Shown here: piece by piece, positions 11,347 through 24,400 of the stretch
Layout: every line of letters begins with the position of its first letter
How positions within the stretch are numbered: position 1 is the first letter of the stretch
DNA from: Amorphophallus konjac
Taxonomy: Eukaryota > Streptophyta > Magnoliopsida > Alismatales > Araceae
Length of the DNA stretch: 64,000 bases
Direction: 5' to 3'
Assembly: GCA_022559845.1 (NCBI GenBank)
Contig: CM040125.1
Coordinates: 293,494,200-293,558,199 of the forward strand
Notes under the pieces: model-generated
Database searches by the model: none
What the model saw: the letters and a program-made list of their open reading frames with translations, nothing else
What the model was told of the DNA's origin: nothing
Position numbers and translations under genes: made by a program

Positions 11347-12589
11347 CCTTAAGTAATAAATACATCAATAAATATAGGGATTAAGATTTTGACTTATAAC
11401 GTCAGAAATCTTTATTCATTTTATACTCAGGGTGCTACACTAAGTTTAACGGGTTAGATGAGTCTCCAATATATTAAATGATATTTTAACAGACAATTAC
11501 TGTCATATGAATAGTAAAAGTGAATAGTGTTACGTTTTATTTTAAAGGAATTTTATGAAAATAATTATATAAAAAAATAGATGAAAATGAAAAATATATA
11601 TCCCTCAAATTTCACATCAAGACCCCTCCAAATAAAAAAAAATAAAAATCCTCAAAGATCATTACTCTTAACTTAACATAAAAACATAACTGTTTACGGT
11701 TTCCACAGGTACTCAGTTTAACATGTTTCACTATACTAAGTACTAAGTGATAGTTTAACAAGTTGAATACTCCCATATTAACTACTGATTATCTGACAAG
11801 TTTAATGTCATGGCATCTAACAGTTACTTAACAAGTTAATGCATTTAAATAATAGAAAATTAAAGTAAGATATGGGTTGCTTGAAATCCTACTGCAGATT
11901 ATGATAATAGTTATTATAGAATGTATACCATGCAAGGTTTAATACTGATTGATGCTAGAACGTCGCATGGAGATAGACTAACTAAGAACTTATATCCTGT
12001 TATGCCTTAATTAACTATGGGTTTTGTTAAAAATTGAGAAGACCTACTAACACATATTAATTATAGCTAATTCCTGCTAATTATTTCTAATATATGTTAA
12101 TCCTTTCACTAATCTTTTTCGATTTAAGTGGGTATAGGCTATTTACTAGGCTGACATATGCTATGCAACAATAAATCGCATGGAGATGCACTGCTTAGAC
12201 ACTAATTAACTAGTAGTTTAGTTAAAATTGAGAACACCTACCTGTTTGGATGGTAATTAGCGAAGGAAGAAGCTTCCCCATCAACCTCCTCTCCTCCTAG
12301 TACGCAGCACAGAACCTCCCAGCCTAGGCTCGTATCTCGAAGCTCTAACTAACACAATGGGAGAGCTAGGCCTAGATTTAATCCCCTCTACTAGACAGGC
12401 TTAGGGGGGCAAGATCTGAAATTTCAGGATCTGGGATATGAGATAGTGACATGTGTTGGGGATAATGGAGGATAAGTGGCTTGGGAAATTTTGAATTTCC
12501 CCCCTTTTTCTTGGTGTCTAAGATGGCCACGTCGCCCCCTTAAATTGGGTTAAATTGAGACTTGGCAAAAGAATGTTGATGGGGTGTGT

Positions 12590-12645
12590 AGAACCCTACT
12601 CTTTGGGTTGAAGGCAAGACACTTAACCACTACACTAGGAGGTCA
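12590..12645 (-). ncRNA. Second tRNA-like segment in the left LTR of B
   Basis: On the minus strand TAGTGTAGTGGTTAAGTG (A box at 12637-12627) is followed by TTGCCTTCAACCCAAAG and a weak B-box-like GGGTTCTACAC. This resembles the head of a tRNA-derived SINE. In the right LTR the weak B box is altered. Confidence 0.35.
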
Positions 12646-12855
12646 TTTTGTTAAGTGGATTCCCTTTACATTTGATAACCCTGAGTTCCTATTTCTTTCA
12701 TAAGTTTAATATATCATAAACTTAATCATAAATGTTATTATTATTATTATTATTTTATCATAAACATTATTGTTATTATTAGTATTTGAAAATATTATTT
12801 ATTTAATGTCTTTATTTATTTATTTATTTATTTATTTTTGTACACGGGTGCTACA

Positions 12856-12866
12856 CCCTCCCCTAC
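12856..12866 (-). other. Polypurine tract of element B
   Basis: The plus strand reads CCCTCCCCTAC directly after the left LTR; on the minus strand this is GTAGGGGAGGG ending at the TG of the 3' LTR, the same tract as in A. Confidence 0.8.
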
Positions 12867-12984
12867 TTAAAAGAATTTGGTCCCCAAATTCAACTGTACA
12901 GGGTAATTTGGTCCCCAAATTTAACTGTATAGGGATAAATTCAACTACATAAGAGTACTGTGTAAAGGATAAGATACCTGCCAG

Positions 12985-15900
12985 CTAGAACAGTTCTGGG
13001 TATCTTCTCTTCATAGATTCCTCGGTTTCCCATGTTGCTTCTTGCTCCGAGCATCGATTCCATTGAACTTTAACCATAGGGATCGTCTTGTTTCTTAGAA
13101 CTCGGGCTTCTCGATCGAGGATTCACATCGGCTTTTGCTCATAGGTCAGATCCTTTTGAATCACCAAACTGGCGTGGTCGATGACGTGAGAAGGATCATG
13201 CACGTATTTCTTCAGCATAGAAACATGAAATACGTTGTGCACTTCCGAGAGTTGAGGAGGTAAGGCGATGCGGTAGGCTACCTCACCCACTCTTTCCAAT
13301 ACTTCAAATGGACCGATGAATCTTGGTGTAAGTTTACCTTTAACACCAAATCTTCGGATACCTCGACTGGGAGATACCTTGAGAAATACATGATCACCGT
13401 CTTGAAATTCCAAGTCCCTTCTTCTATTATCAGCATAAGATTTTTGCCTGCATTGAGCCACCTTGAGTCTCTCTCTGATAAGGAGAATCTTCTCAGTGGA
13501 ATCTCTTACAATATCAGGACCTAGGAGTTGTCTTTCACCGACCTCCCCCCAGCATACCGGAGATCTACAGCTTCTACCATAGAGTGCTTCGAAAGGTGCC
13601 ATTTGAATGCTGGCTTGGTAGCTGTTATTGTAGGCAAATTCGGCTAATGGTAAGTGGTCATGCCAACTCCCGCCGAAATCTATAATACATGCTCGCAACA
13701 TATCTTCAACAACCTGATTTGTACTTTCCGTCTGACCATCTGTCTGGGGATGGAAAGCTGTGCTAAAATTAAGCTTCGTTCCCAGAGAGCGTTGTAGACT
13801 CTTCCAGAAGTGAGACGTGAAGCGAGGGTCTCGGTCAGATACTATAGACACAGGGATTCCATGGAGTCTAGTGACTTCCTTAATGTACAGAGCAGCGAGG
13901 ATATCAACCGACCATCGACTCTTAATAGGTAAGAAATGAGCCGATTTAGTAAGACGATCGATGATTACCCATATGCTATCATATCCGCCCCTAGACTTGG
14001 GCAAGCCCATGATGAAGTCCATGCCGATATCCTCCCATTTACACTTGGGAATATCCAGTGGATGCAGTTTCCCTGCGGGCTTTTGATGTTCGGCCTTCAC
14101 CTGCTGGCAAGTCAAACATCGAGACACGAACTCTGCTATTTCCCTTTTCATGTTGGGCCACCAGAAGGTCTTTTTTATGTCTTGGTACATTTTAGTGGCT
14201 CCCGGATGTATCGTGTATCTCGATCGATGGGCTTCTTCAAGAATCTTCTTCTTCAGCTCAGGACTGTCGGGCACACATGTCCTTTCATGGAATAAGATTC
14301 TTCGATCGGGTGCCATCTTGAAATCGGTCTTCTCATCCAGCTTTTCCTTTATTTCCACCAACAACGGGTCTTCTTCTTGCAACCTCTTGACTTCAGTTAG
14401 CAAGTCCGGATGTATACTTAAGTGGGATAGAGTAATACTCCCATCATTCTCGCCCATGTTGATGTCAAGTTCAGAAAATTTTTCTAATAATTTCCATTCC
14501 TGAACCATACAGTTGGCTAATAGAGCTCTCGGCTTCCGACTAAGGGCATCTGCTACGGAATTACCCTTACCAGGATGATATTGTATTGTGAAGTCAAAAT
14601 CCTTGAGATATTCGAGCCAACGCCGTTGGCGCATGTTCAACTCCTTCTGAGAGAATAAATATTTAAGGCTTTTATGATCGGAGTAGACTGTAAATTGTTC
14701 TCCATAGAGATAGTGTCTCCAGATCTTCAAAGCCAATACCACTGCGGCTAGCTCTAGATCGTGCACAGGATAATTCTCTTCATGTTTCTTCAATTGCCGG
14801 GACGAGTATGCAATAACTCTCCCATTCTGCATTAATACACATCCGAGGCCGATACCAGATGCATCGGTATATACCTCGTATTTCTCTCCTTCAATTGGAA
14901 GAGCTAAGATCGGTGCAGTAGTCAAGAGTTCCTTCAGAGTCAAGAAGCTCCTTCCACAGTCTTCATTCCACTCATAAGGCACTTCCTTGCGAGTCAATCT
15001 GGTAAGAGGAACCGCAATCTTGGAGAAGTCCTTGATGAAACGTCGGTAATAACCAGCTAAGCCCAAGAAGCTACGAATCTCCGTTGCACTCGTCGGTCGT
15101 TCCCAGTTTTGCACGGCTTCGACCTTTGCAGGGTCAACAGAAATTCCATTCTTGGAGATGACATGTCCTAAGAAGGACACTTCCTCAAGCCAGAACTGGC
15201 ATTTACTAAATTTAGCATACAATTTATTGTCTCGCAATATCTGTAATGTCATCTTGAGATGTTCCTCATGCTCTTCTTCAGTCTTTGAATAAATCAATAT
15301 ATCATCAATGAAGACCACAATAAATTGATCTAAGTAAGGTCGATAAATGCTGTTCATTAACTGCATGAAAGCTGCAGGCGCATTTGTTAGTCCAAAAGGC
15401 ATAACAGTAAATTCGTAATGCCCATACCTACTTCGAAATGCAGTTTTGTAAATTTCCTCCTCCTTGATCCTCAATTGGTGGTAACCAGATCGAAGATCTA
15501 TTTCGGAGAATTACATTGCTCCTGATAATTGGTCGAACAGCTCATCAATTCTCGGTAGTGGGTACTTGTTCTTGATTGTAAGATTATTTAACTGCCGATA
15601 ATCGATGCATAATCTCAATGTACCATCCTTCTTTTTAACAAATAGCACAGGCGCTCCCCATGGGGAAGTGCTCGGCCTAATGAATCCTTTCTTTAGTAAG
15701 TCCATCAACTGCTCTTTTAGCTCTTTCAATTCCATAGGAGACATCCTGTAGGGTGCTTTAGAAACAGGTCCGGCACCCGGAACAATATCTATGGTGAATG
15801 ACACTTCCCTCTCCGGAGGTAAACCAGGTAAGTCGTTTGGAAATACATCGGAGAAGTCCCGAATCACTCGGATGTCATCAATTTTTGTCTTCTCAACTTC

Positions 15901-17362
15901 AGTGGTGGTTACAAAAGCCAAAAAAAGCCATGCATCCCTTTTTCACCAGTTTACTGGCTCGGAGAGCTGAGATAAGCAGGGTTTTATTCCGAGATTTGTT
16001 AAAAACTAACTCGGGATAATTCTTAAAAGCTATTTTGCCATGCCGACAATCTACCGTTGCTTGGTAGGTTGATAACCAGTCGGCTCCTAATATGACATCG
16101 TAACATTCCATGTCAAGGCATATCAGGTCGGCCGGTAAATTGTGGTCTTGAACCATAATCTCACAATTTGGATAATGGTACATGATATCTGATTTGTTTC
16201 CAAGAGGTGTAGTTATAATTAAATCTATCCATTCGGGTTCTTTAGAAAATGAAGCATGAAACTTCTTGGAAACAAATGAATGAGTTGCTCCAGTATCAAA
16301 TAAAACTCTAGCAGGCTTAGAACAAATAATCAATGTACCTTCCACAATTCCTCCTTCCACAGATTCCGTCCCTTGAAGAGCTTGCAGACGGCCTTGCTTT
16401 TTAAATGGACGCTTCTCGTCCTTGCTGGCTTGCTCCTTCATCAACGGGCAGTCGGGAATTCGGTGATCTCGACTCCCACATCGGAGGCACGCTCCCAGTT
16501 TCCTCCAGCAGTCCTCGGTCTTATGACCAGCTTTATCACAATAAGTACAGCTATCCTTAGAAGGAGTAACGTCGAAGAAGGGCTTGTTACTGATAGCGAG
16601 GTATGGCTTGTGATTTTTCTGGAACCTCTTTGCCTTGGAAGACTCACCTCCATTAAAGGTTCGCTTCTTGCCAAAAGGTGGTTTGAAGCTTCCCGAACTG
16701 GTAACCTGCTCCTTCTTGTCCTTGCCCCGAATTCTGTCAGAAAATTCGGTGGCGTCCTCCAATAGCTGAGCACGACGAACCATTTCTGAGTAGACTTGGA
16801 TGTCCATTGGCGCCAGCTGGGTAATATATTGGGTCCGTAGCCCGTTGAGAAACCTTCTTGCCTTCATTTTCTCCGTACACACCAAGTGTGGTGCGTAACG
16901 GGAAAGTCTCGAGAACAGGGCCTCATATTCGGCCACCTTTCGAGTCCACTGCTTGAGTGTGGAAAATTCCGTGGCCTTCCTCTCCTGCACTCGGTCCGAG
17001 AAATATTTGCCGTTGAAGTGTTCGACAAACTCCGCCCACGTGACATGATCGTCAGGTAATGTGGCTTCCACGGACTCCCACCAGCTTCACGCATCCCTCT
17101 CCAGTTGGAATGTGGCTAGTAGGACCTTCTCTTCGTCCGTGCATTGTATCACGCGGAAGATCCTCTCAGTCTCCTTGAGCCAATGCTCGACATCATCGGG
17201 GTCCACCGAACCCGCAAACTTGGGTGGGTTCATGTTACGGAAATCCCGATGAAGATCATCGGCTCCACGGTGAGCACCGCGAGCTCCGCCTTGCGCCACC
17301 TGCTGTAGCGCCTCAGTGAGTCCTTGCACCGTGCGCTGCATCTCGCGCCAGTGTCCAGCCAT
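12985..17362 (-). pseudogene. Element B gag-pol polyprotein, broken by three stops and one frameshift
   Basis: This is a single Ty3/gypsy gag-protease-RT-RNase H-integrase reading frame of about 1460 codons. The start at 17362 (MAGHWREMQRTVQGL) aligns with the D gag start. In order: gag with MNPPKFAGSVDPD and RFLNGL; two zinc knuckles, CTYCDKAGHKTEDC (about 16555-16510) and CLRCGSRDHRIPDC; protease LFDTGATHSF (about 16310-16268); RT with [15 protein letters not shown] and FIDDILIYS (about 15320-15287); RNase [11 protein letters not shown] (about 14875); integrase finger [12 protein letters not shown] ... [11 protein letters not shown] and DGQTESTN with the catalytic Glu present; tail EATWETEESM ... 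YPELF ending 12985. Breaks: TGA 17087-17089, one extra base in a T run near 15914-15920, TAA 15511-15513, TGA 13123-13125. Frames agree across each stop. Confidence 0.92.
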
Positions 17363-17598
17363 GATCCTGCAAGGAATTCAAATATGGTAAAGATATTACG
17401 TAGTCGGGTTTACAACACTAGCCCACATCTCTACCCATCTCACCGAGTACGATCTAACCACTGAATAACATGTGTCTTTACCCTTGGGTAAATCCTAATA
17501 AGACATTTCTAGTTTTATCTTCTAGCTAGGGTTTACCTAGATAGACATTTCTACTCCTTGAACTAATACATGTTTTACCTAGGAAAATTTAAAAACAT

Positions 17599-17611
17599 GG
17601 CTCTGATACCA
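17599..17611 (-). other. Primer binding site of element B (initiator Met tRNA type)
   Basis: GGCTCTGATACCA on the plus strand is TGGTATCAGAGCC on the minus strand, the usual site for plant initiator methionine tRNA. It lies 9 nt inside the right LTR boundary at 17621. Confidence 0.85.
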
Positions 17612-18836
17612 AGAAAGTACTGTCACGTCCCGAGCGCGGAAGCCTGCCCGCGGCGCGACAGTGCTTTATATAGAACCAAAGCAAGCTAGAGATTCTAAGG
17701 GCTTCTACCTTAGACAAGTAAAAGAGCGCGCAATCTAAACCTTTAATTTGATAATTCCGATGATTCTACAAATACAAGGATCAATTCATACCCTTTATTG
17801 ACCTAACTCATACATACCGACATAGTTCATATTACAACATTGACCCAACATAATGAAATTACAATAATAGGGGGCAATTCTAATTCTACACTTATCACTC
17901 AGACTCATCCCCTCCTGGAATCGGGTCGTCCTCCAAATCACCTGAAATGGTTAGATAACAACTGGATGAGCGAATCGCTCAGTAGGAATTACATCTCAAA
18001 CCTTAACAGGCTTTAAGTGATTAATATTTCAATTCATGCATGCAGACAGTAGAGATCAAGGAATTTATAAAAATTGATAACGCAGGATGAGAGCAAGGAA
18101 AGCATATACATTCAATCTAACAGTAAGTGATACAAGACTGAACAAATAATGAACGACTGTAATTTAAAATCAGTAAGCAAGGTGAAACATGTACAGTAGG
18201 AATTGGCTATTTATATAACAATTCACTCAATGACATTTCAAGTCCAGTATTGCCCCTTTTGGGGCCATGCAAGTATTGCTCTGTCCGGGCCAAGCAAGTG
18301 TTGATGGAATGTCTCAATTTAGCAAGTATTAGGATGCAATGCTAGACGCCCTCAAGCAAGAGATCTCTTCCCTTTGGTTTCGGGTGCTCCTCCCAGGACC
18401 GGACCGAGCCCTTTTGCCAGCATTTAAGTCATATTTTTGACATCCATTTCATTTATAGCCAATAAAGAATTTCAAGGCTAGGCTTGACCAGTAGGAAAAT
18501 AAGGTGGAGTTGGAACGGAGTCCAAGGTGTATAATGACGAGTAATCCACGGACAACTGTGCGAGATTAGTACCTCCACTTTTATTGAATTTATCTCATTT
18601 TTCCTACTTTTTTTTAAAGCATTCTCTCCATTAGAATAAAAATAACAAATTTAAGCATTTTCTCCATTTTTACCAAAAATATAATAATAATAACAGATTT
18701 AAGTATTTTCCCCCATTTTTACCCAAAATGTAATAATAATAAAAATAACAGGTTTAAGTCCATGTTGTTTTCCTACTCCATGTCATTTTTCATACCCCTC
18801 ACTTGGCCAAAGGAGACAGCAACGATCTTGAGGTAA

Positions 18837-18841
18837 CCTCC
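18837..18841. repeat. Target-site duplication of element C, left copy (CCTCC; right copy GCTCC)
   Basis: CCTCC precedes C; GCTCC at 28593-28597 follows it. In the uninterrupted left LTR of B the site reads AACCTCCCCTTTTC. Either the duplication is 5 bp with one changed base, or it is 4 bp (CTCC) and the element ends CAG. Confidence 0.7.
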
Positions 18842-19758
18842 TGTAATGTCCCGGATCTTTCGGATCCTTCGTTATGGGTCCCGGATCTGGTTTGTCAGGG
18901 TGTTCGACCCTGTTGTGTCCGAAATTTCATTTCGGACATCTTTCGTGTTCGGATCGGCGCGATCCGGAGTCATTTCGGAGGCCCGGAGTGTGTCCGCGGC
19001 TTTTCCGTGCGCGTTTTCCGATTTCCGCGTACGGGTTTCGGCGAATCCTTCGGAACCCTGTAGCGGGTGAACTGGGTCGTTCACCAGCCCGCGAGTGGTA
19101 CCGTTGTGATCAGCGCGTCGAGACGGTCGAGGAGGCATATTTTTCTATTTTTTGGGATTTTTCCGATTTTCCGGATTTTATATATATATCAATTCTTTTT
19201 CTTTTCCTTTTACCTTTTTCTTTTCTTCTTCTTCCTCCTTCCTTCAACCGTGAGAGCTCCCCCTCCCCCGCGGCCGATCTTCTCCTCCCCGAGCGACCGA
19301 GACGCGGCCCCCCTCACTCCGGCAATGGCGTGGCAGCGGCGGCGGCGGCAAGGCGGTCCCGGTGGCGTGCTTTTCGCGGCGAGAGGCGGGGCGTTCGTGG
19401 GAGTAAAAGCTTCATCCTTGATTTCGGCGGTGATTCGGTGGATTTCGTGCTTCCTTGAGGTAGGGGGATGAATCCTTACCCTCTTTCTAGCATTCCCCGT
19501 GATTTCTAGGCCATGGAGAGGCCGAGAGGGGCTAGATTCATGCCGGGAGGGTTATTTCCATGTTTGGGGTTTGAGCGCCGGATCCGTCGATTCGTGAGGT
19601 TTTTGATCGATTTGGGGGTCCTAGATGCATGCTAGGGTGCTGTGGGGTGATTCCCATTGTTTTCCCTTCACCAGGAGTGGTGAATGGGCGTGGATCTACG
19701 TTTTTGGGCGTGTTTCGTGAAACCGGGCTCGGCCCGTTGTCGCGCTATAGTCCAGTGG

Positions 19759-19986
19759 CGCGTTCTTGATGAACGCGATGTGTCGTCCGAGCGTGTCCGT
19801 CGGAGAAGACGAATAGTAAGGCGGTGGGGAACGCGCCTGGTTCGGGTAGCGCGATGTCCAGATCGCGCTACCCAAAACTAGCGCGTTCAGGTGTGAACGC
19901 GCTGGCTTTGGGCAGCGTGACATGGAAGATCGCGCTAGCCAAAGCTAGCGCGTTCTTCGGTGTCGCGCTAGGGATACCTAGCGCGA
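19759..19986. repeat. Hairpin array in the 5' LTR of C (GCGCG-based)
   Basis: Five consecutive inverted repeats. 19844-19873 has a 12-bp perfect stem (GGGTAGCGCGAT, loop GTCCAG). 19880-19903 has AGCGCGTTC facing GAACGCGCT. 19931-19952 has CGCGCTAGC, loop CAAA, GCTAGCGCG. 19963-19986 has TCGCGCTAGG, loop GATA, CCTAGCGCGA. A shorter stem is at 19759-19777. Confidence 0.85.
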
Positions 19987-20929
19987 CCATCCCCTCCCCC
20001 GAACTGTGTTTTGCGGGTAGCGTGACCTCCGGTTGGGTGAGTTGCGGACCCGGTTGTGGCGTGTGGCCCTAGGGATGCCGTGGGCACCCAGTGAGAGCCA
20101 CAGGGGCGCCCGGGGTTCCCCGGAGAGTCAGTTACCTCGGTAGGGGTGCCGCGTGACTTGAGGGACGGTTGGACCTCATGCGTGTCCCCGGCATCTATGC
20201 CTATCGTATGATCATCGTGAGTCTGTGCTAGTGTTGGTCGGTGGTTTCCGTGGATTAGTCCTTACTTCCAGTGACCTATCCACTAGTCGTAGCTTTCTGC
20301 GCACGCGTGTGCGGACCCACCTGGGAGTGGTGGAGAGAGAGACCCAGTGTGACGCTGTTTTTAGGCTGGTTACCGTAGGGCCCCTTGCCTTTGCCACCAG
20401 AGTCCGGTGGGGGGGGAACCAGCTAGAGGACCTGACCTAGAGCAGATGGTCTGTGTGTGCACACGTAGTTGGGGGCTTAGGGCACGCACTGACGAGTGCG
20501 ACCCCAGCTAGTCCTTGTTGTGGTACTTGTTGCGTGTCTGAGTCTCACGCCCGGGGCGTTGTAGCTAGACACTTGTGACGCGGTGTAAGACGTCAGGGGA
20601 CGCATCCGGTCGTTCTTCTTGTGGATGGTGCTCCTATTCATTGGCAGGCGTGGACTCGTGTTTTGTTGGACCGAGGTTCCGTACTACGGTACCGTTAGAG
20701 TAGATGACTTTTCCGTTTATTTACTTTAGCTTGTCGGTTCTACCGTACTCTCGGTTGGTAGGGTTGTCTTCTTCTTCCTCATTTTCCGCGCGAGGTGGGG
20801 ATTCGCAGGATCCCTACTGGGCCAATGAGATGAGGCTCACCCCTGCTCTTCAGGTGAGGCGGGGTCGACGGGAGGCACGGCCGAGTTTCAGCGTGGGTCT
20901 TCCATTCTGGGTTAGTTGCCAGTCCGCCA

Positions 20930-21010
20930 GAGCCGGGGGATGCCCCGCGTAGTTGTACTCCGGGGGATGCCCCGTGTTGTTGTACGCCGGGGGATGCCCC
21001 GTGTAGTTGT
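20930..21010. repeat. Short palindromic tandem repeat near the 3' end of the C LTR
   Basis: Three copies of a ~32-nt unit containing CCGGGGGATGCCCCG followed by TGTAGTTGTACT or close variants. GGGGxATGCCCC can pair with itself. The same array is in the 3' LTR at about 28273-28352. Confidence 0.75.
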
Positions 21011-21255
21011 ACTTTTTCCTGTTGACTGTACTTTCTTTGGATATGAGACACTGTGGACCTTGTAGCAGTTTGATTTATTTATTATTATGTGCATTTCCTT
21101 TGATTGTTGTGCTATCTCTGTGGACGTTGCAGCTTCTCTTATACCCCACACCACTCCTTTCTACCCTTCCGAGTCTTCGGGCTCGTGGGTTGGCGGGCCG
21201 AGATTCGAGACGCGCCGGTTCCTTTCCGGTACTCGGATCCTCGGGTCGTCACAGC

Positions 21256-21267
21256 TGGTATCAGAGC
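21256..21267 (+). other. Primer binding site of element C
   Basis: TGGTATCAGAGC two bases after the LTR end, matching the 3' end of plant initiator methionine tRNA by complement. Confidence 0.88.
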
Positions 21268-21405
21268 GAGGTTGTGGAGGTATATCGGAACTTGGAACGA
21301 ATTGCAGTGGTCCAGAAGGTCCATGAATGTCCTGTACAGTCGGCGACTGGCTTAGGGTCGTGTGTTTTATTGATTTCTGGTGCTTTTCTTGATGCCAGGT
21401 GTGTT

Positions 21406-24400
21406 ATGGCGCCACGGAGGAGGACTCGTGCCCAGCAGGGAGAGTCTAGTGGTGGTCCAGAGGAGCAGAGCAGGGCTTCGATTTCCGAGGGTGTATCTAG
21501 AGATGCGAGAGCTCCAGGGATGAACGATTTCTTCCGAGGCATGTTTGAGTATGTGTTTCAGCAGCGGCAGGGAGGTCAGCAGCAAGGAGGTCATCAGCAG
21601 CAGGGTGGCGAAGCTGGTGAGGATCAGGCTCGAGGTGGTCGCGGTCGTGTGCTGAAGGAGTTTTTGCTGTATCAGCCTCCTTATTTTGGTGGACAGTCAG
21701 ATCCTGAGGTGGCCAGAGAGTGGCTGGATGATGTGCAGCGGATTTTCAGTGCGATGGAGTGTTCCGAGGAGGAGCAGGTGGCGTTGGCCACTCATCATCT
21801 TCAGGGATCGGCCCGTACTTGGTGGACATCGGAGTGGGGTTCAGTGTTCCGATCTCGTCCTCTTCGACAGATCGTGTGGCAAGAGTTCGTCACGGCTTTC
21901 GAGCGTGCCTTCTGTCCGTCTTTTGTCAGGTCGCAGAGGTTGCGAGAGTTCATGGAGCTGACTCAGGGTGACATGACGGTGATGGAGTACCGTGCCAGGT
22001 TTATCGAGTTGGGCCGTTATGCTCCTCATATCATGGCGGACGAGGAGGTGAAGACCGATCAGTTTGTTAGTGGTCTGAGGCTAGAGTTGAGGCATCATCT
22101 TCTTGCGTCGAGTTTGACCAGTTTGGATGCGGCATGTAAGGCAGCAGCGGTGCTGGAGAGAGATTTGCAGAAGGTTCGAGGGCAGAGCAGTGCTAGTCAG
22201 ATGCAGGCAGATTTCAGCCAGCCGACAGGGATGCAGCAGCAGAGTACCGCCCAGCTCTCAGCAGGTGGATCAGTGGCGACACAGACTGCGGCTCCGGCGC
22301 CAGGTTCATCCTTCAAGTCGAAGCTTAAGAAGTTGCTTAAGGAAGCTGGTTTTAGCAAGAGGCGTTAGGATCGTAAGGAGTCGGGGCAGGAATCGTTGGG
22401 CAGTGTTCAGCAGCCGGTGGCTTTTCAGCGTCAGGGTTCGATGACTGGTTCGCGGGATGGCTGTCCCAGGTGCGGTGGTTCTCATCCAGGCAGACCGTGT
22501 TCGGCGCCCGTGGTTTGCTTCAGGTGCGACCAGCCAGGGCACATGGCACGTGACTGTCCGCAGAGACCGCGCCAGCCGCACGAGTTTCAGCAGCAGCAGC
22601 AGTTTTGGCCCCAGCAGTCGTCAGCACAGCCGCAGCAGGGACAGTTCCCTCAGTTGGCACGGTCAGCGACTATGGGTGGGCAGAGATCCCGAGGCAGAGT
22701 GACTCATCTGACCAGGGCGGAGGCTGAGGCATCGCATTTGGTGGAAGGTACTCTCTCGATTTTGGGTTGTGCGGCTCGTGTTTTGTTCGATTCAGGTGCT
22801 TCTCATTCGTTCATTTCAGAGGTTTTCGCTCAGAGCGTGGAGGACTCGGTGACCGAGGTGTCCTGTGACTTGGCGGTAGAGTTGCCTACCAGTGACTTCA
22901 TGGTCACCCCGTACTGCCTTGAGAAGGTACCTGTGTGGGTGGAAGGGCGGAACTTGCCGGTTAGACTCTACGCGTTACCGCTTCAGGACTTCGATGTGAT
23001 TTTGGGCATGGATTGGCTCGATGCTCATCATGCCTTGGTGGATTGTGGCTCGAAGAAGGTCTACTTCCGACAGCCCCGTGGACCCACCTTCTATTTTCAA
23101 GGTATTCGGTCTTCCTCTTCCCGCTTGCTTATTTCGACTTTCCGTGCGCATCGTTTGCTTGATGCTGGTTGTCAGGGTTTTCTCGCATCCGTGGTTTTGG
23201 TCGAGCGGCAGGGCCCTGAGGTAGAGGACATTCCTGTCGTGTGCGAGTTTCCTGATATTTTCCCCGAGGAGCTACCAGGGATGCCACCGCAGCGAGAGAT
23301 TGATTTCATGATTGAGGTGGTGCCGGGTACGGCGCCTATGTCGAAGGCCCCTTATCAGATGGCGCCTGCTGAGTTGCGAGAGCTGAAGGCGCAGTTGCAG
23401 GAGTTGCTGGCTAAGGGGTATATTCATCCTAGTTATTCCCCGTGGGGTGCGCCGGTATTGTTTGTGAAGAAGAAGGATGGTAGTTTGAGGCTGTGCATCG
23501 ACTACCGTCAGTTAAACCAGGTGACTGTCAAGAACAGGTATCCGTTGCCGCGGATTGATGACTTGTTCGATCAGCTTCAGTCGGCCCAGGTGTTTTCGAG
23601 GATCGATTTGAGATCGGGTTATTACCAGCTGCGGATCCGAGAGTCAGACGTGGAGAAGACGGCGTTCCGATCGAGGTATGGGCATTATGAGTTCTTGGTG
23701 ATGCCGTTCGGGCTCACCAATGCCCCCGCAGCATTCATGGACTTGATGCATAGGGTGTTTCATCCGTACTTGGACCAGTTTGTGGTCGTGTTTGTGGACG
23801 ATATCCTTGTGTATTCGCGGTCTGCTGAGGAGCATGTGCATCACTTGAGGGTGGTGTTGCAGGCCCTACGCAGTCACCAGTTGTATGCGAAGCTCAGCAA
23901 GTGCGAGTTCTGGCTTCGTGAGGTGCACTTTTTGGGGCACGTGATTTCTGGTGAGGGTGTTTCCGTGGACCCGGCCAAGGTCGAGGCGGTGGTGCAGTGG
24001 CCGAGGCCGAGTTCTATCACGGAGATTCAGAGTTTCTTAGGGCTTGCAGGTTATTATCGGCGGTTTATTCAGGATTTCTCTCGTATTGCGGCCCCGATGA
24101 CCAGGCTTACGCGGAAAGAGGTGCAGTTCGTCTGGACGGAGGAGTGTGAGCGGAACTTCATGGAGCTGAAGAGATTGCTTACCACTGCTCCGGTTTTGGT
24201 GTTGCCGTCCGGCTCGGGTGGTTTTGTGGTATGTACAGATGCTTCCGGGGTAGGTCTCGGTGCTGTGTTGATGCAGCATGGGAGAGTTGTGGCGTATGCG
24301 TCGCGGCAGTTGAAGCCACATGAGGCGAACTACCCTACTCATGATCTTGAGTTGGCAGCGGTGATCTTCGCTCTGAAGATTTGGAGACATTATTTGTACG

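Larger units (their letters stand above)
8887..12855 (-). repeat. Left (3') LTR of element B
   Basis: Read on the minus strand the LTR runs from TGTAGCACCCGTGTACA to CGGGACGTGACA. It contains, on the plus strand, a captured copia gag fragment (about 10077-11237) and, on the minus strand, two tRNA-like segments. Simple ATT and TTTA repeats lie at about 12733-12836. The remaining stretches (8900-10070, 11345-12580) are AT-rich noncoding LTR sequence with no further signal that I can support. Confidence 0.88.
18842..21253 (+). repeat. 5' LTR of element C (2412 bp)
   Basis: It starts TGTAATGTCCCGGATC and ends GGGTCGTCACA. A TATATATATA box sits near 19181, followed by a pyrimidine-rich leader and a GC-rich stretch. 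A cluster of perfect hairpins lies at 19759-19986. The 3' end carries three GGGGGATGCCCCG palindrome units at about 20936-21002. ORFs of 60-194 codons in this LTR are by-products of its GC content. Confidence 0.92.

Noticed and set aside
13936..14503. Plus-strand ORFs opposite the B pol frame
   Set aside because: They are antisense shadows of the RNase H-integrase coding region.
18874..19458. 194-codon ORF and overlapping ORFs in the C LTR, repeated at 26212-26934
   Set aside because: They lie inside an LTR, in GC-rich sequence, overlap one another in several frames and show no domain.
21007..21405. N-terminal extension of the C gag ORF upstream of 21406
   Set aside because: The added codons lie in the LTR end and the PBS; the ATG at 21406 gives a normal gag start.
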